From Glycine soja (taxonomy: Eukaryota > Streptophyta > Magnoliopsida > Fabales > Fabaceae), in contig NC_041007.1 of assembly GCF_004193775.1 (NCBI RefSeq), positions 23,649,696 through 23,713,695 of the forward strand: DNA of 64,000 bases. Direction: 5' to 3'. The translations under genes and the position numbers were made by a program. Positions 53,347-64,000 of the stretch are shown piece by piece. Numbering within the stretch: position 1 is the first letter of the stretch; each line of letters opens with the position of its first letter. The notes under the pieces were generated by a model. That model saw nothing but the letters and a program-made list of their open reading frames with translations. It was not told the DNA's origin and ran no database searches.

Positions 53347-54270
53347 CCAATAATAAATAAAGGAGTTTAAGGGAAGAGAAAGTGCAAACTCAGATTTATA
53401 CTGGTTCGGCCACACCCTTGTGCCTACGTCCAATCCCCAAGCAACCCGCTTGAGAGTTCCACTATCTTGTAAATTCCTTTTACAAGTTCTAAACACACAA
53501 GGACAATCCTTCCTTTGTGTTTAGAATTCTTTTACAACAAGAGACCCTCGGTCTCTTAATCCTTTAGAGAATTAGAAGGAGAAGAAGAATGAATCTCTCT
53601 TGAAAGAGATAGATTTTACAGATTGAGCACTCAAATAATTCCTTAATGAATTGCAATTGAATTGGCCAAGGAATTCTTAAGAGGATAAAATGATTTTGCT
53701 CTTTTAGAGAATAAACACTTGTTGTTCTGAAAAACTCTGAGCAAATTCGTGTTGTAAATCACATATATATAGACCATTGGTGGTCATGAAAAAACCTTTT
53801 GAGAAGTTGTGACTCTTAGAATTATTTTTCTGAAAGTCTTGTCTGGTAATCGATTACAGGATTTGTGTAATCGATTACAACTTTTAAAATTTGAATTAAA
53901 ACGTTTATTAACTGTTGGTAATCGATTACAAAAATTGTGTAATCGATTACACAGTCTAATATTTGAATTCAAATTTTTAGTAGCTGTTGTAAAGCATCTT
54001 TGGCCACTGGTAATCGATTACATCCTCTGGTAATCGATTACCAGAGAGTAAATCCTTTGAAAAGCACTTTTTAATTTAAATTACTTGGCCAAACCTTTTG
54101 CTAATTCAATTAGGAATTCCCTTCCTAATATACTAGTGATCATCTTGATGTTGTGACTTGTATTCTTGAAGTATTGTCTTGAATTTAAACTTGAAAAGCC
54201 CATTTGCATCAATTGCATCATATCATCATGATCATCATCAAAACACCAAAGGCATTTGCATCTACAGCGA
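53347..54270. repeat. Dispersed repeat R2 with six TAATCGATTA palindromes
   Basis: Contains GGTTCGGCCACACCCTTGTG near its left end and six copies of TAATCGATTA, mostly as GTGTAATCGATTACA or GGTAATCGATTAC, at 53840-54045. It is similar in reverse complement to R1 (22700-23540). It separates DUF7745 of D from RNase H of E. Boundaries are approximate and no target duplication was recognised. It encodes nothing recognisable. Confidence 0.65.
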
Positions 54271-56488
54271 ATCCTCCGGTGCTCATGCCACTTGTAACAG
54301 GAAGACCTTTTTTCCTGTACATGACTATGTTAGACGAGTCTATGGGGTGCGTGTTGGGTCAGCACGATGACTCTAGGAAAAAGGAACAAGCCATTTACTA
54401 TTTAAGCAAGAAGTTTACCGCCTGTGAGATGAATTACTCAATGTTGGAAAGGATGTGTTGTGCCTTGGTATAGGCGTCACATCGTCTTAGGAAGTACATG
54501 CTCAGTCATACCACGTGGCTTATTTCCAAAATGGATCCCGTGAAATACATCTTTGAGAAACCGGCCCTCACGGGACGAATCGCTAAGTGGCAGGTACTAC
54601 TATCTGAATTCGATATTGTGTACGTCACCCAAAAGGTGATAAAGGGGAGCGCCTTGGCAGATTATTTGACCCAACAACCCCTCCAAGATTATCGGCCAAT
54701 GCACCCCGAGTTCCCGGATGAAGACATCATGGCCCTATTCGAAGAGAAGCGGACGCATGAGGATATAGACAAATGGATTGTTTGTTTCGATGGGGCATCT
54801 AATGCTTTGGGCCATGGAGTAGGGGCAGTCCTTGTATCCCCAGATGATCAATGTGTTCCTTTCATGGCCAGGCTAGGTTTCGATTATACCAACAATATGG
54901 CCGAATATGAAGCGTGCGCCCTTGGGATTCAAGCAACCATTGATTTTGACGTAAAGCTACTCAAAGTGTATGGAGACTCGGCTTTGGTAATACGCCAGTT
55001 GAGAGGAGAATGGGAAACTAGGGATCAAAAGTTGATACTCTATCAAACTCATATCTTGAAGTTAGCCGAATTCTTTGACGACATTTCTTTCCACCACATA
55101 CCTCGGGAAGAGAACCAAATGGCTGATGCATTGGCCACCTTGGCATCCATGTTTCAACTTGCCCCACACGGGGATCTGCCATACATTGAATTCAGATCTT
55201 GGGGCAAGCCAGCACATTGTTGCACGATAGAGGAAGAACGAGATGGGAAAACGTGGTATTTTGACATCAAACAGTACGTCGAGAACAAAGAATATCCACC
55301 AGGGATTTCCGACAGTGATAGAAGGACGTTAAGGAGATTGGCTACTGGTTTCTTTGTGAGTGGTACCATCCTGTACAAACGAAACCACAACATGCCCTCC
55401 TGCGATGCGTAAATGCCAAAGAGGCGAACTACATGATCAAGGAAATCCACGAGGGTTCATTTGGGACACATGCCAATGGGCTTGCTATGGCTAGGAAGAT
55501 CCTTAGAGCAGGTTATTACTGGCTCACTATGGAAAGCGATTGCTGCGCCCATGTAAGGAAATGCCATAAATGTCAAGCGTATGCGGACAATATCAATGTT
55601 CCACCATATCCTCTGAATGTCATGTCCGCCCCTTGGCCTTTTTCCATGTGGGGGATAGATGTCATTGGGGCCATCGAACCCAAAGCTTCGAACGGTCATC
55701 GCTTCATTCTCGTGGCGATAGATTATTTCACCAAATGGGTCGAAAATGCTTCTTATACCAATGTCACGAGGAGTGTAGTTGTCAGATTCATAAAGAAGGA
55801 ACAGATTTGTCAATACAGACTCCCCAGGAAGATCATTACTGACAATGGCACCAATCTGAATAACAAGATGATGCAGGAAATGTGCACGGATTTCAAAATC
55901 CAGCATCACAATTCCACACCCTACCGACCAAAGATGAACGGAGCCGTGGAAGCAACCAACAAGAATATTAAGAAAATTATTCAGAAGATGAAAGTGTCAT
56001 ACAAAGATTGGCATGAGATGTTGCCTTTTGCCTTGCATGGATACCGAACTTTTGTACGAACTTCTACTGGGGCAACACCGTACTCCTTAGTTTATGGAAT
56101 GTAAGCGGTACTCCCATTTGAGGTAGAGGTCCCTTCCCAGAGGATACTAGCAGAATCAGGCTTAGAAGAATCAGAGTGGGCTCAAACACGCTACGACCAA
56201 CTCAACCGTATTGAAGGTAAGTGCTTGACGGCCATGGGCGCCTGTATCAACAAAGAATGAAGAATGTGTTCGACAAGAAGGTGTGTTGCGCAAGTTCCAT
56301 GAGGGGGACCTTGTGCTGAAAAAGATGTCCCACACTGTTAAAGATAATCGAGGGAAGTGGGCCCTGAACTAGGAAGGACCTTTCGTCGTGAAAAGGGCTT
56401 TTTCCGAAGGGGCCCTGGTGCTTACCGACATGGATGGCGAGGAGCTACCTTTACCCGTGAACTCTGATGTTGTCAAGCGATACTACGC
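54271..56488 (+). pseudogene. Element E RNase H, second RNase H and integrase, broken
   Basis: RNase H begins at almost the same base as in B (AATCCTCCGGTGCTC). Defects are TAG at 54471-54473 (TGG elsewhere), one missing base near 55395, TAA at 56102-56104, a 7 bp deletion near 56235 and a TAG near 56371. The second RNase H keeps its residues (FDGASN, TNNMAEYEA, VYGDSALV, ENQMADAL), and integrase keeps the DDE triad (GIDVIG, ITDNGTN, AVEATNKN). The two defects after 56100 are identical to those of element C. The C-terminus ends KRYYA at about 56488. Confidence 0.85.
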
Positions 56489-57324
56489 TTAGAATATGGG
56501 GCAATTGAGGAAACCGCTACATGTTATTTTTTTGTGTTTGTGTCTTTTTTGGTTTCCTCCAGGGATTCTTGTTCGCTGTAATTGTCTCGTCGCAGTTATT
56601 TAAAAGAAAAAGACATAGGTCTGAGGCTTCCGTCCTCACTTTGGTTTTAAACCATGTGCAGTCTGTAAAAACCTGAGCCTTTTCGTTCAGTTCATGGGGT
56701 GTCCCAAGCGCTTAATTAAAACTGAACCTAACCAGCTTTCGCTAAGAAGATTATTGCATTTGAAAACATACATGCATACGCATACGCATGCATACTTTTG
56801 TGATAACAGGGGCAAAATCGTCTTAGGCCACGGTCAGAGGTCGAGACAAAGTTAAAGGCAGAAACCAATCAAGGTAAGACGACGACGCGGTCACGATTTG
56901 CCACGCATTGTTGTTTCCTACTTTTAGGTACTTAGGGATGGACGCAAATAGAGGCTAGGGTCACGATTGACAAATCGTCGTCCCTTCCCAGCTCTGGACA
57001 AGCGGAAAACGCCGCTACAAGGCAGCCTAGTATCCTTTAAATTCACAATAATTATTACTGTTGTTTGTTTAAAATAAATAATGGATGCCTAATCTACCAT
57101 GAGTGGGTTCGAGTAAGCGAACGCCGACCCGTAGAGGGCCATGCTTATGTCTTCCCTAAAAAAAATGGTTAAAAAGGGGGAGGGGGAAGGTTTTTGCACT
57201 CAAAACCCCCCCCCCCCCCTCACTCAAAAAATGCCAACACCATGGGAATTAAGGGTTTTTCACCCCTAGGCCACCATTTTTGCGCTTTTGCTTCCATTCT
57301 TAGTGTTGTTACTCACTCCATCAA
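56489..57324 (+). promoter_or_regulatory. Post-integrase block and internal promoter-like module (element E)
   Basis: Acceptor-like GATAACAG|GGGC (56809/56810) and donor-like CAAG|GTAAGA (56873/56874) frame a 64 nt segment, as in A, and CCTACTTTTAG|GTAC follows near 56928. The GC palindrome is absent here; GGTTAAAAAG remains at about 57168. A C-run lies near 57208-57221. The donor CAA|GTAAGTA is at 57325. Confidence 0.42.
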
Positions 57325-58590
57325 GTAAGTATCTCATTCTTGAGCTTTCTAGCTTTCCATTAATATATCTTGGTCTTCTTTTGGTGCTCTAAATTGTGTG
57401 AATATGCCCAAATCTAGGGAGCAATTTTGGCTTTGTTTCATGCTTGATTGGTTGGAATTGGGGGGTTGTAGGGGATGGCCTTAGGCCTAGGGTGCATTCT
57501 GAAGCAATGGGGCATGCCACGTTGCCCCCACTCTCTTGCTATTCATGCCTAAACATGCGCCTACCAAGTGCTCGGTGAAATGCCTCAATGGCATATGGGC
57601 ATGGTTTTGTAAGCTTGGGATTGTGGGACTGTTTTATATGTATAGGGACAGCATGAAGGATTTAAAATGAGTGCCCGAATGCGATTCTAAGCCTAGGAAC
57701 CCAAGCTTTTAATTTCAATACAAGAAAGCATGACTTACGCCTAGGAATCTAAGTTTTGGTTTTGAATGTAAAAAGGCATGAATATTAGGACATGTTTGAG
57801 AGGTTTTTATTAGAATTTAAATTTGCCTGCCCCATGAGGAATACCTTGCACCTAGGTAGCATGGAAAATACCTTTCAACGGTATGTATATATGTGAATAT
57901 ATGGCATAAAAATACCTTGCAAAGTGCGTAAATATATGGCATAAAAATACCTTGCAAAGTGTGAATGTATAGCAAAAAATGCATTTCAAAAATCTGTATA
58001 TGTAGGATAGGTAGCGTAAAAATGCCTTTCAAAATATGTATATTTGTGGATAGGTAGCATAAGGAGCCTTTCAAAAAATGTACCCATGTCAAAAATGGCA
58101 CGAGAATGCTTCCCAAATGAATATATGATGTGGAATTGCCTTTCAAGTGTAGATAGATGGCATGAAAGTTCCTTCTCAAATAAATGCAAGTGTGTGCATG
58201 ACATGAGTTTGGCTTTCCAATGTGCATATATGAACAAATATGAAACAACAAAAATGTATATGTTAATAGAATACTTCAAATGTGCGTAGGTAGTTTGTGG
58301 TAGCAGAATACTTAGGATATGAACATGTGTAATTTTGACATAATACCTTGAGCATGCGTATGTGTATTCTTTTCAAAAAAATATATATGTGTGGTAACTA
58401 GAATGTTTTGAATATCCTTGTATGTTGATATAAATAGTAGGATATTTTACGCATATGCACATTCATAAATGTTTTACATTAAGGAAATGTGTGCACAAGT
58501 TTGTTCTAAATCGAAAAGATTAGCATGCCATTTTTGCTTTAAAATAAGCGTTTTCTTGTAAAATAACTTTCCAAATGTTTGTCCTCGCAG
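57325..58590 (+). other. Candidate 1266 nt leader intron of T32 (element E)
   Basis: From GTAAGTA to TTTGTCCTCGCAG, followed by GAA and the ATG at 58594. It is AT-rich with minisatellite-like CCTTGCAAAGTG words around 57850-57965. No gene. Confidence 0.6.
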
Positions 58591-58593
58591 GAA

Positions 58594-59841
58594 ATGGCTT
58601 TGAGAAAGCTTTCCGCAAAGAGATCTAGGAAGGACGCCGCCGCTGAAGGGACCAGTGCTGCTCCCGAGTTTGATAGCCATCATTTCAGGAGCGCTGAGCA
58701 CCAGCAGCGTTTCGAGGCCATCAAAGGATGGTCATTCCACCTAGAGAGACGCGTCCACCGAGAGAGACAAGTACACAGATTTTCAAGAAGAGATAGCTCG
58801 CCGGCGTTGGACATCGCTGGTCACTCCCATGGCTAAGTTAGACCCAGATATAGTCCTAGAGTTTTACGTTAATGCTTGGCCCACGGAGGAGGGCGTGCGG
58901 GACATGCGGTCATGGGTGAGGGGCCAGTGGATTCCTTTTGATGCAGACGCCCTCAGCCAGTTCCTGGGTGACCCGCTAGTGTTAGAGGAGGGCCAGGAGT
59001 GCGAGTTTAGTCAGAGAAGGAACCGGGCGGATGGATTTGACGAGGAGGCCATCACCCAGCTGTTATGCATACCAGGTCAGGATTTTGCCCAAACCACTAC
59101 CAGGAGGCTGGTGCGGATCATACGCACCAGTATGACCACCTTGACCCAGATGTGGATGACGTTGCTGCTCAGCAACGTCCTGCCCAGCGATCATAACTCC
59201 GACCTCCCTCTGTCGAAGTGTCAGCTGGTGTATGCCATCCTGACGTGGATGAGCGTCCATGTGGCTCAGTTGATCCCTGACACCATTTATTTATTTGCAG
59301 ATATGTCACCTACCAGGCACCCTCTAGACCCAGATAAGTCTAACAGGGCCCTGGGTTTTCCAGCATTAATCACGGGTCTCTGCCAGTCATTCGGGGTTCC
59401 CGTCACACCTAGTAAGGTGATTCGACCGTCGATCACCCGGGCCTTCATTGAGAAGTATTGCATGCCTAGATAGGCACAGGGTGATGCACCGCAGGCCGTA
59501 GACGCACCGCCGCCACCTCAGCAGGCTGATCCAGCTGGGTCATTTGGCACGGAGCGGTATTTACAGCACTTGGTTCGCCAACAGGCGGCCAACCACAGGG
59601 GGTAGGTGCAGACCCATGAGTGTCTCTATCAGCTCAGCCTCAGTCTACAGAGCCAGGGTTTCGCTCCTTTTGCGTGCCCTACTCTAGATCAGTTCAGGGC
59701 TGAGGTTGCATGGCCCGGAGATTAGCCTGAGGCCCAGGCAGGGGAGGTGCCCGCAGAGGCTCCCGGCGACGCGGAGGAGGCCTGCATGGATGAGGAGATG
59801 ACAGATTTACTCGGTTTCTTGGGAGGGAGTGGAGCCACATG
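58594..59841 (+). pseudogene. Element E T32 ORF, frameshift and three stops
   Basis: Starts MALRKLSAKRS three bases after the splice acceptor and is collinear with the B copy. A frameshift near 58765 moves it to the frame of 58829-59473. TAG at 59471-59473 and in the GGGTAGGTG word near 59603 replace CAG, and TAG near 59725 replaces TGG. Conserved blocks RSWVRGQWIPFDADALSQF, IPGQDF and HPLDPDKSNRALGFP are present, and it ends FLGGSGAT. Plant Transposase_32-type accessory protein; function unknown. Confidence 0.76.
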
Positions 59842-61734
59842 ACCAGGGGATCCCCAGATTCATATTCTCTTTTATGTTTCCTTTTTTATCTGTTACATAT
59901 CATTTTATTTTTATAACTTGAAGGACTAACGTTTGTTTTGTTTTTCGATTGTCTTTTGTTTTGTGCATACATGTTGTTTGGACTGTTGCGTTAATGTTTA
60001 CTTCGTTATTGTTGATAAATGTTTGTTGAAATTCCGGAACCGTGTAGAGTTTTCATTTAGGAACGTCATCCTAAAAATAAAACGAACAAAAATCATGATA
60101 ACGCCAAAAATAGAAAAAAAAAGCGTCATGGACAAATGTCGTGTCTATATATAATGAAAAGAAAAGAGTTTTTAAAAAAAGGGTGTATGGAAATATTTTG
60201 TGTGTGTATAAATAAGGTGTGAAAATAAATTCTTGACTGTGAGCAACGAGTGTATATAAAGAAATTTTTGTATAAACCACGAGTGTATGTTGAAAAACGA
60301 AAAAGAAATCTTTGAACAGGAATAGAGTTTTTATATAGACTGTGTTGATATAAAGAGAAAGGGTTTTTAATGCGTGTGTATACAGAAAAAGTTTGTCATG
60401 TATAGGAATGTAGGTGTACAAAGAAAAGCTTTCTCATAGATGGTGATGGATGTATAGTTTTTGCAAATATAAAAAATGAAACAAAAAAGAAAAAGAAAGA
60501 AAGACCTCGAAGGTCGGCATGTTATGGTCCTAGGAAGCATAAATCATTCACAGAGAACAAACATATCTTTTGGAAACAAGAGACTGACGCTAAGAGTTTA
60601 TTTTCCAGAATAACCGAGATGAGAATAGATGGATTCATTGAACCGATGAAAGAACATAATTTGGAAATATTGGGTCTACTTGTGTAAGTCCCAAGCCTTA
60701 GTATCACAATGCCATAAACTGGATGCTTGAGTACCCACCTAGTTGTAGCCATGACTAATTTTGCACGCTGTTTCCATATCATCATTGTTACGCATGCCTT
60801 ATGGAAATGATATGGAAGTTTAACCCGAAACCGACACCCTGACACATGAATTTGTCTTGCCCCAAATATCAAAATCGGGCACACACGATGAAAAGACCAT
60901 GTTGAGACACAACATTAAGCTACTTTGAACCTTGGCCTATGAAGAGAATTCTCACCCTTTCCCCAGAAGAGAAGGACAGCAGAATCTCCTCAAGGGAGAG
61001 CGGATAACGAATGCTAAAACCAGAATTCCTAATCAAAGATCGGAAAGGAAGAAATGAAAAGAAATAAAAGAAAAGGAAAAGAAGGATTCCCGATCTAAGA
61101 TCGGAAGAAAGTAAAAAGAAAAAGATCGAAAGAAAAATAGAATAATTCCCGATCAATACAGGAAACCAGGAAACAGAGCAGAAGGTCTTCTGACTAGATA
61201 AATTTTTCGGCAGGGTAAATGACTGCCGGTAAAGGAAAACCCATTTTTGAAGTAGTTCTTCCTTTGGGATTGCCATTCAAAGTCGCTCTCGACTGGCGGT
61301 ATCCCACCTCACATAAACAAAGAGGAAAAGACCGAAACACCCAGCTTCCTCTTCAAAAACACTACCTTCAAGAAAATGCTATTGATCCGTGATCGTGCAT
61401 GTGATCTTTTGGTTCGATAGGAAATCATGTGCAAAATAAAGTCATGGTGCAGCTATGGTTACGGATTAGGGTAAAACACTTGCCTGTGAGAGTTTTTATA
61501 CACTATGAGTGATTTTATTCCCAGTTTCAGTTTGACCCGACGTTTCCCCTGAATGTTCATTTAAAGGCTAAATGTTGACATCCTGCCCTTCGTTTTCGGT
61601 TACAAGGAAAATTACTTTTGGCATAAGTATATTCTTTCTCAAAAATATGGTACTCTCATGAATGATTTATTTCTCCTTACTAAAGCGTGTTCGCCTTTTA
61701 GGTAAAAGAACCCGGTGGACCATTCGGTCCTACC
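59842..61734 (+). other. Non-coding 3' region of element E with purine-rich tract
   Basis: No gene. The purine-rich block at about 61045-61145 has TTCCCGATCTAAGATCGGAA. The conserved AGAGGAAAAGACCGAAACACC follows at about 61320. Confidence 0.6.
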
Positions 61735-62450
61735 CTCAAATCTTATTCGGAGACCCATGAATTGATTGCCTAGCGCTGTTAATGCATCCTCCACCATCGA
61801 GTCTGGAGCCCCGCGAATTGATTGCCTAGCGCTGTTCGCCTATCCTCCACCCTCAAATCTTATTCAGAGACCCCTGAATTGATTGCCTATCGTTGTTCAT
61901 GCGTCCTCCACCATCGAGTCTAGAGCCCCGCGAATTGATTGCCTAGCGCTGTTCGCCTATCCTCCACCCTCAAATCTTATTCGGAGACCCATGAATTGAT
62001 TGCCTAGCGCTGTTCATGCGTCCTCCACCATCGAGTCTGGAGCCCTGCGAATTGATTTCCTAACGCTATTTGCCTATCCTCCACCCTCAAATCTTATTCG
62101 GAGACCCATGAATTGATTGCCTAGCGCTGTTCATGCGTCCTCGACCATCGAGTCTGGAGCCCCGCGAATTGATTGCCTAGCGCTGTTCGCCTATCCTCCA
62201 CCCTCAAATCTTATTCGGAGACCCATGAATTGATTGCCTAGCGCTGTTCATGCGTCCTTCACCATCGAGTCTGGAGCCTCGCGAATTGATTGCCTAGCGT
62301 TGTTCATGCGTCCTCCACCATCAAGTCTGGAGCCCCGAGAATTGATTGGCTAGCGTTGTTCGCCTATCCTCCACCCTCAAATCTTATTCGGAGATCCATG
62401 AATTGATTGCCTAGCGCTATTCATGTGTCCTCCGTTATTAAGCGCGGAGC
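61735..62450 (+). repeat. Tandem array, ~59 bp units paired into ~118 bp dimers (element E)
   Basis: Alternating units carry CGGAGACCCATGAATTGATT and TGGAGCCCCGCGAATTGATT, each followed by GCCTAGCGCTGTTC and a CCTCCACC word, about six dimers. Same place and related words as the arrays of A and B. Confidence 0.9.
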
Positions 62451-62685
62451 CTCTGGTGGCTGGGAAATGTGATTTTTCGTTATTTTCTCGATCGGTTCCT
62501 TCGCCAAACATGTGTATATGTATATATTATGTTATTGGTGTTTTTATATTTGTGTTTGTTTTGTGTTGTGCAGAGAAAGAAGAAGGAGAGACGGAAGTCA
62601 TCATAGACTAATCACGGAAAGAGTGAAGACGGACGAAATCAGTGTTTTATCTTTGCTTTCCTCTTATCTCTGATAAAAGGTAAGT

Positions 62686-62698
62686 AAAGAGGGGCAAC
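62686..62698 (+). other. Polypurine tract (element E)
   Basis: AAAGAGGGGCAAC directly precedes TGTCATACCC at 62699. Confidence 0.86.
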
Positions 62699-64000
62699 TG
62701 TCATACCCTAATTTCGTCTGGGGACCATTGTTTGATGGCATGCAACCTTTGTTGCATAATACGTGAAGTTCCGAGACATGCTAGAAATCAAAAGGAAGTA
62801 TTGTTACACAATCCGTGAGTTTCCGTAACATTTTGAAAGCTAAAAAAGGAGTAATTACATGACCCGTATGGTTCCGTAACCTTACGAAAAGAAAACAAGT
62901 ATCGTTACGAAATTAGTAAAGTTTCGTAACGTTATGGAAAAAGAATCACCAAAAAAGCAAAGGGGGGTGTATTTAGTAAAAAGGGGGTGCAAATAGCAAC
63001 TAGACCCACTTGGGGCTTCCAGATTGTTCCTCCAGCAGGCGATTGCTTCTGGAGGAAGCAACCTAGCTCGCCTGGGCGAGTTGGGTGGCAAGCTCCTCCC
63101 TTATTTTCCTATAAATAGAGGCAGGAGTGAAGAAGAAAAGGGTTCAGCCTTCTTGGCATTTCGTAATCACTTAAAATTAGTGAGGAAAATTGTTTCCGTG
63201 AAGAAAATCCAAGCTGAGGCGCTTCCGTAACGTTTTCGTGGGTGATTTCGCGAAGATTTTCAACCGTTCTTCATCGTTCGTCGTTCGTTCTTCGTCGTTC
63301 TTCGGTCTTCAACCGGTAAGTTCCCGAAATCGAACTTTTCAATTCATTCTATGTACCATTGGTGGTCCCCACTTGTTTCGTGTGCTTTTATTTTCATTTC
63401 ATTTACTTTCCGTACCCGCTTTTGACATGCTTTAGTCATTTACTTAAGTCATTTTCTCGCCTAATCAAAAAATAAAATAAATTTCCACCGATCATTTGAT
63501 TTGTAATATCCGTTAATTTTTGTTAAAATGAAATCCGACCGTTCGGTCATGCCGTAACCACGTTGGAAACCAAAAAAGGTAAAATAATCAAAAAGTATCT
63601 TTTAGTAAAATAAACCAAAAAAAAAAGCAATCGGACGTTTCTCTTTGGGATTTCTCTTTCTTAATTGAATTGACTAATAACTAAAGTGAAACTAAGGCTA
63701 AAATCCACTCGCAAAGTCAAGCTTGTCCGCAAAAAAAATCACTAAAAAGGATTTTAAGGTTCAATACCTCAGTTTTTCTTACCAAGTAAAAATGGATCAT
63801 TTTTAAGGTCCAACGCCTTAAAAAGACCACATTCCAAGTAAAAAGAATCGCTTGATTCGCCCTTTAGAAAGAACTACGTAGGTCTGATTTCCTCTTCGAT
63901 GGAGGGTACATAGGAGCAAGAGCCCCGCTTTTGTCGACCTCAAAAATAAAAAAAATAAAAGTTTAGGTACACAATTTCACACAATTCTAAAATTAAGGCT
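62699..64000 (+). repeat. 3' LTR of element E, cut by window end
   Basis: Starts TGTCATACCC. It has GCTCGCCTGGGCGAGT at about 63066, TATAAATA at 63110-63117, and a donor-like ACCG|GTAAGTTC at 63316. It is collinear with the LTR at 50268 apart from small differences, such as a deletion near 62750. Short reading frames in it are not genes. Confidence 0.88.

Larger units (their letters stand above)
50268..64000 (+). mobile_element. Elements D and E: probable 5' and 3' parts of one Ogre-type element
   Basis: The 5' LTR (50268) and DUF7745 ORF are followed by repeat R2 (53347-54270) and then RNase H, integrase, T32, array, polypurine tract and a 3' LTR (62699 on). The two LTRs are of the same subfamily and largely collinear, differing by scattered substitutions and indels. 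The simplest reading is a single element whose ORF1 end, gag, protease and RT have been replaced by R2. Two separate truncated elements remain possible. Confidence 0.65.

Noticed and set aside
1..64000. Host protein-coding gene or tRNA
   Set aside because: Every well-supported reading frame could be assigned to a retroelement; no intron-containing host gene or cloverleaf was recognised by eye. A tRNA scan would settle this.

Overview
This 64 kb window looks like plant pericentromeric or other heterochromatic DNA, most likely from a legume and possibly soybean; the species is an inference from the type of repeats. I found no convincing host gene, rRNA or tRNA. Nearly everything belongs to one family of very large Ty3/gypsy LTR retrotransposons of the Tat/Ogre type. 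The hallmarks are an extra ORF (DUF7745-like) before gag, a gag-protease with a G-patch-like tail, an intron-like gap between protease and RT, two successive RNase H domains before integrase, a further ORF of the putative plant transposon protein type (Transposase_32, called T32 here) after integrase, a hypervariable tandem array, the polypurine tract AAAGAGGGGCAAC, and LTRs starting TGTCATACCC.

Layout. Element A (1-12179, + strand) runs from the gag C-terminus to a truncated 3' LTR. Element B (12180-39065, +) starts abruptly inside RNase H and ends in a truncated 3' LTR. Its integrase is split by element N (13600-31499, - strand), a complete 17.9 kb insertion with 1942 bp LTRs showing no differences where compared, and a CGGTC target-site duplication. 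N has DUF7745 and a decayed gag but no protease, RT or integrase, so it is non-autonomous and young. Element C (39066-about 49080, +) has gag, protease, RT, RNase H and integrase interrupted by a few stop codons, and has lost its T32 ORF. A fragment of a different Ty3/gypsy element lies at about 49081-50267 (-). Elements D and E (50268-64000, +) are probably the two ends of one Ogre-type element: 5' LTR and DUF7745, then an unrelated repeat in place of gag-RT, then RNase H, integrase, T32, tandem array and 3' LTR, which runs off the window.

How the parts work together. An intact member would be transcribed from the LTR TATA box. DUF7745 and T32 each begin 3-6 nt after a good 3' splice site, and conserved GTAAGT donors lie in the LTR leader and about 1.27 kb before T32. 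This suggests that the accessory ORFs are made from spliced mRNAs, and that T32 may have its own LTR-like internal promoter. Protease in A (DSG changed to DNG), integrase in A (D to E) and the second RNase H in C (D to N) have lost catalytic residues. N must have moved using enzymes supplied in trans.

The most unusual sequence is in N at 20380-21960: an array of 24 bp monomers, each an inverted repeat. The stems differ between monomers but remain self-complementary, and the monomers are organised into a 142-143 bp higher-order unit. N also carries a separate, almost perfectly homogenised 100 bp tandem array beside its 3' LTR.
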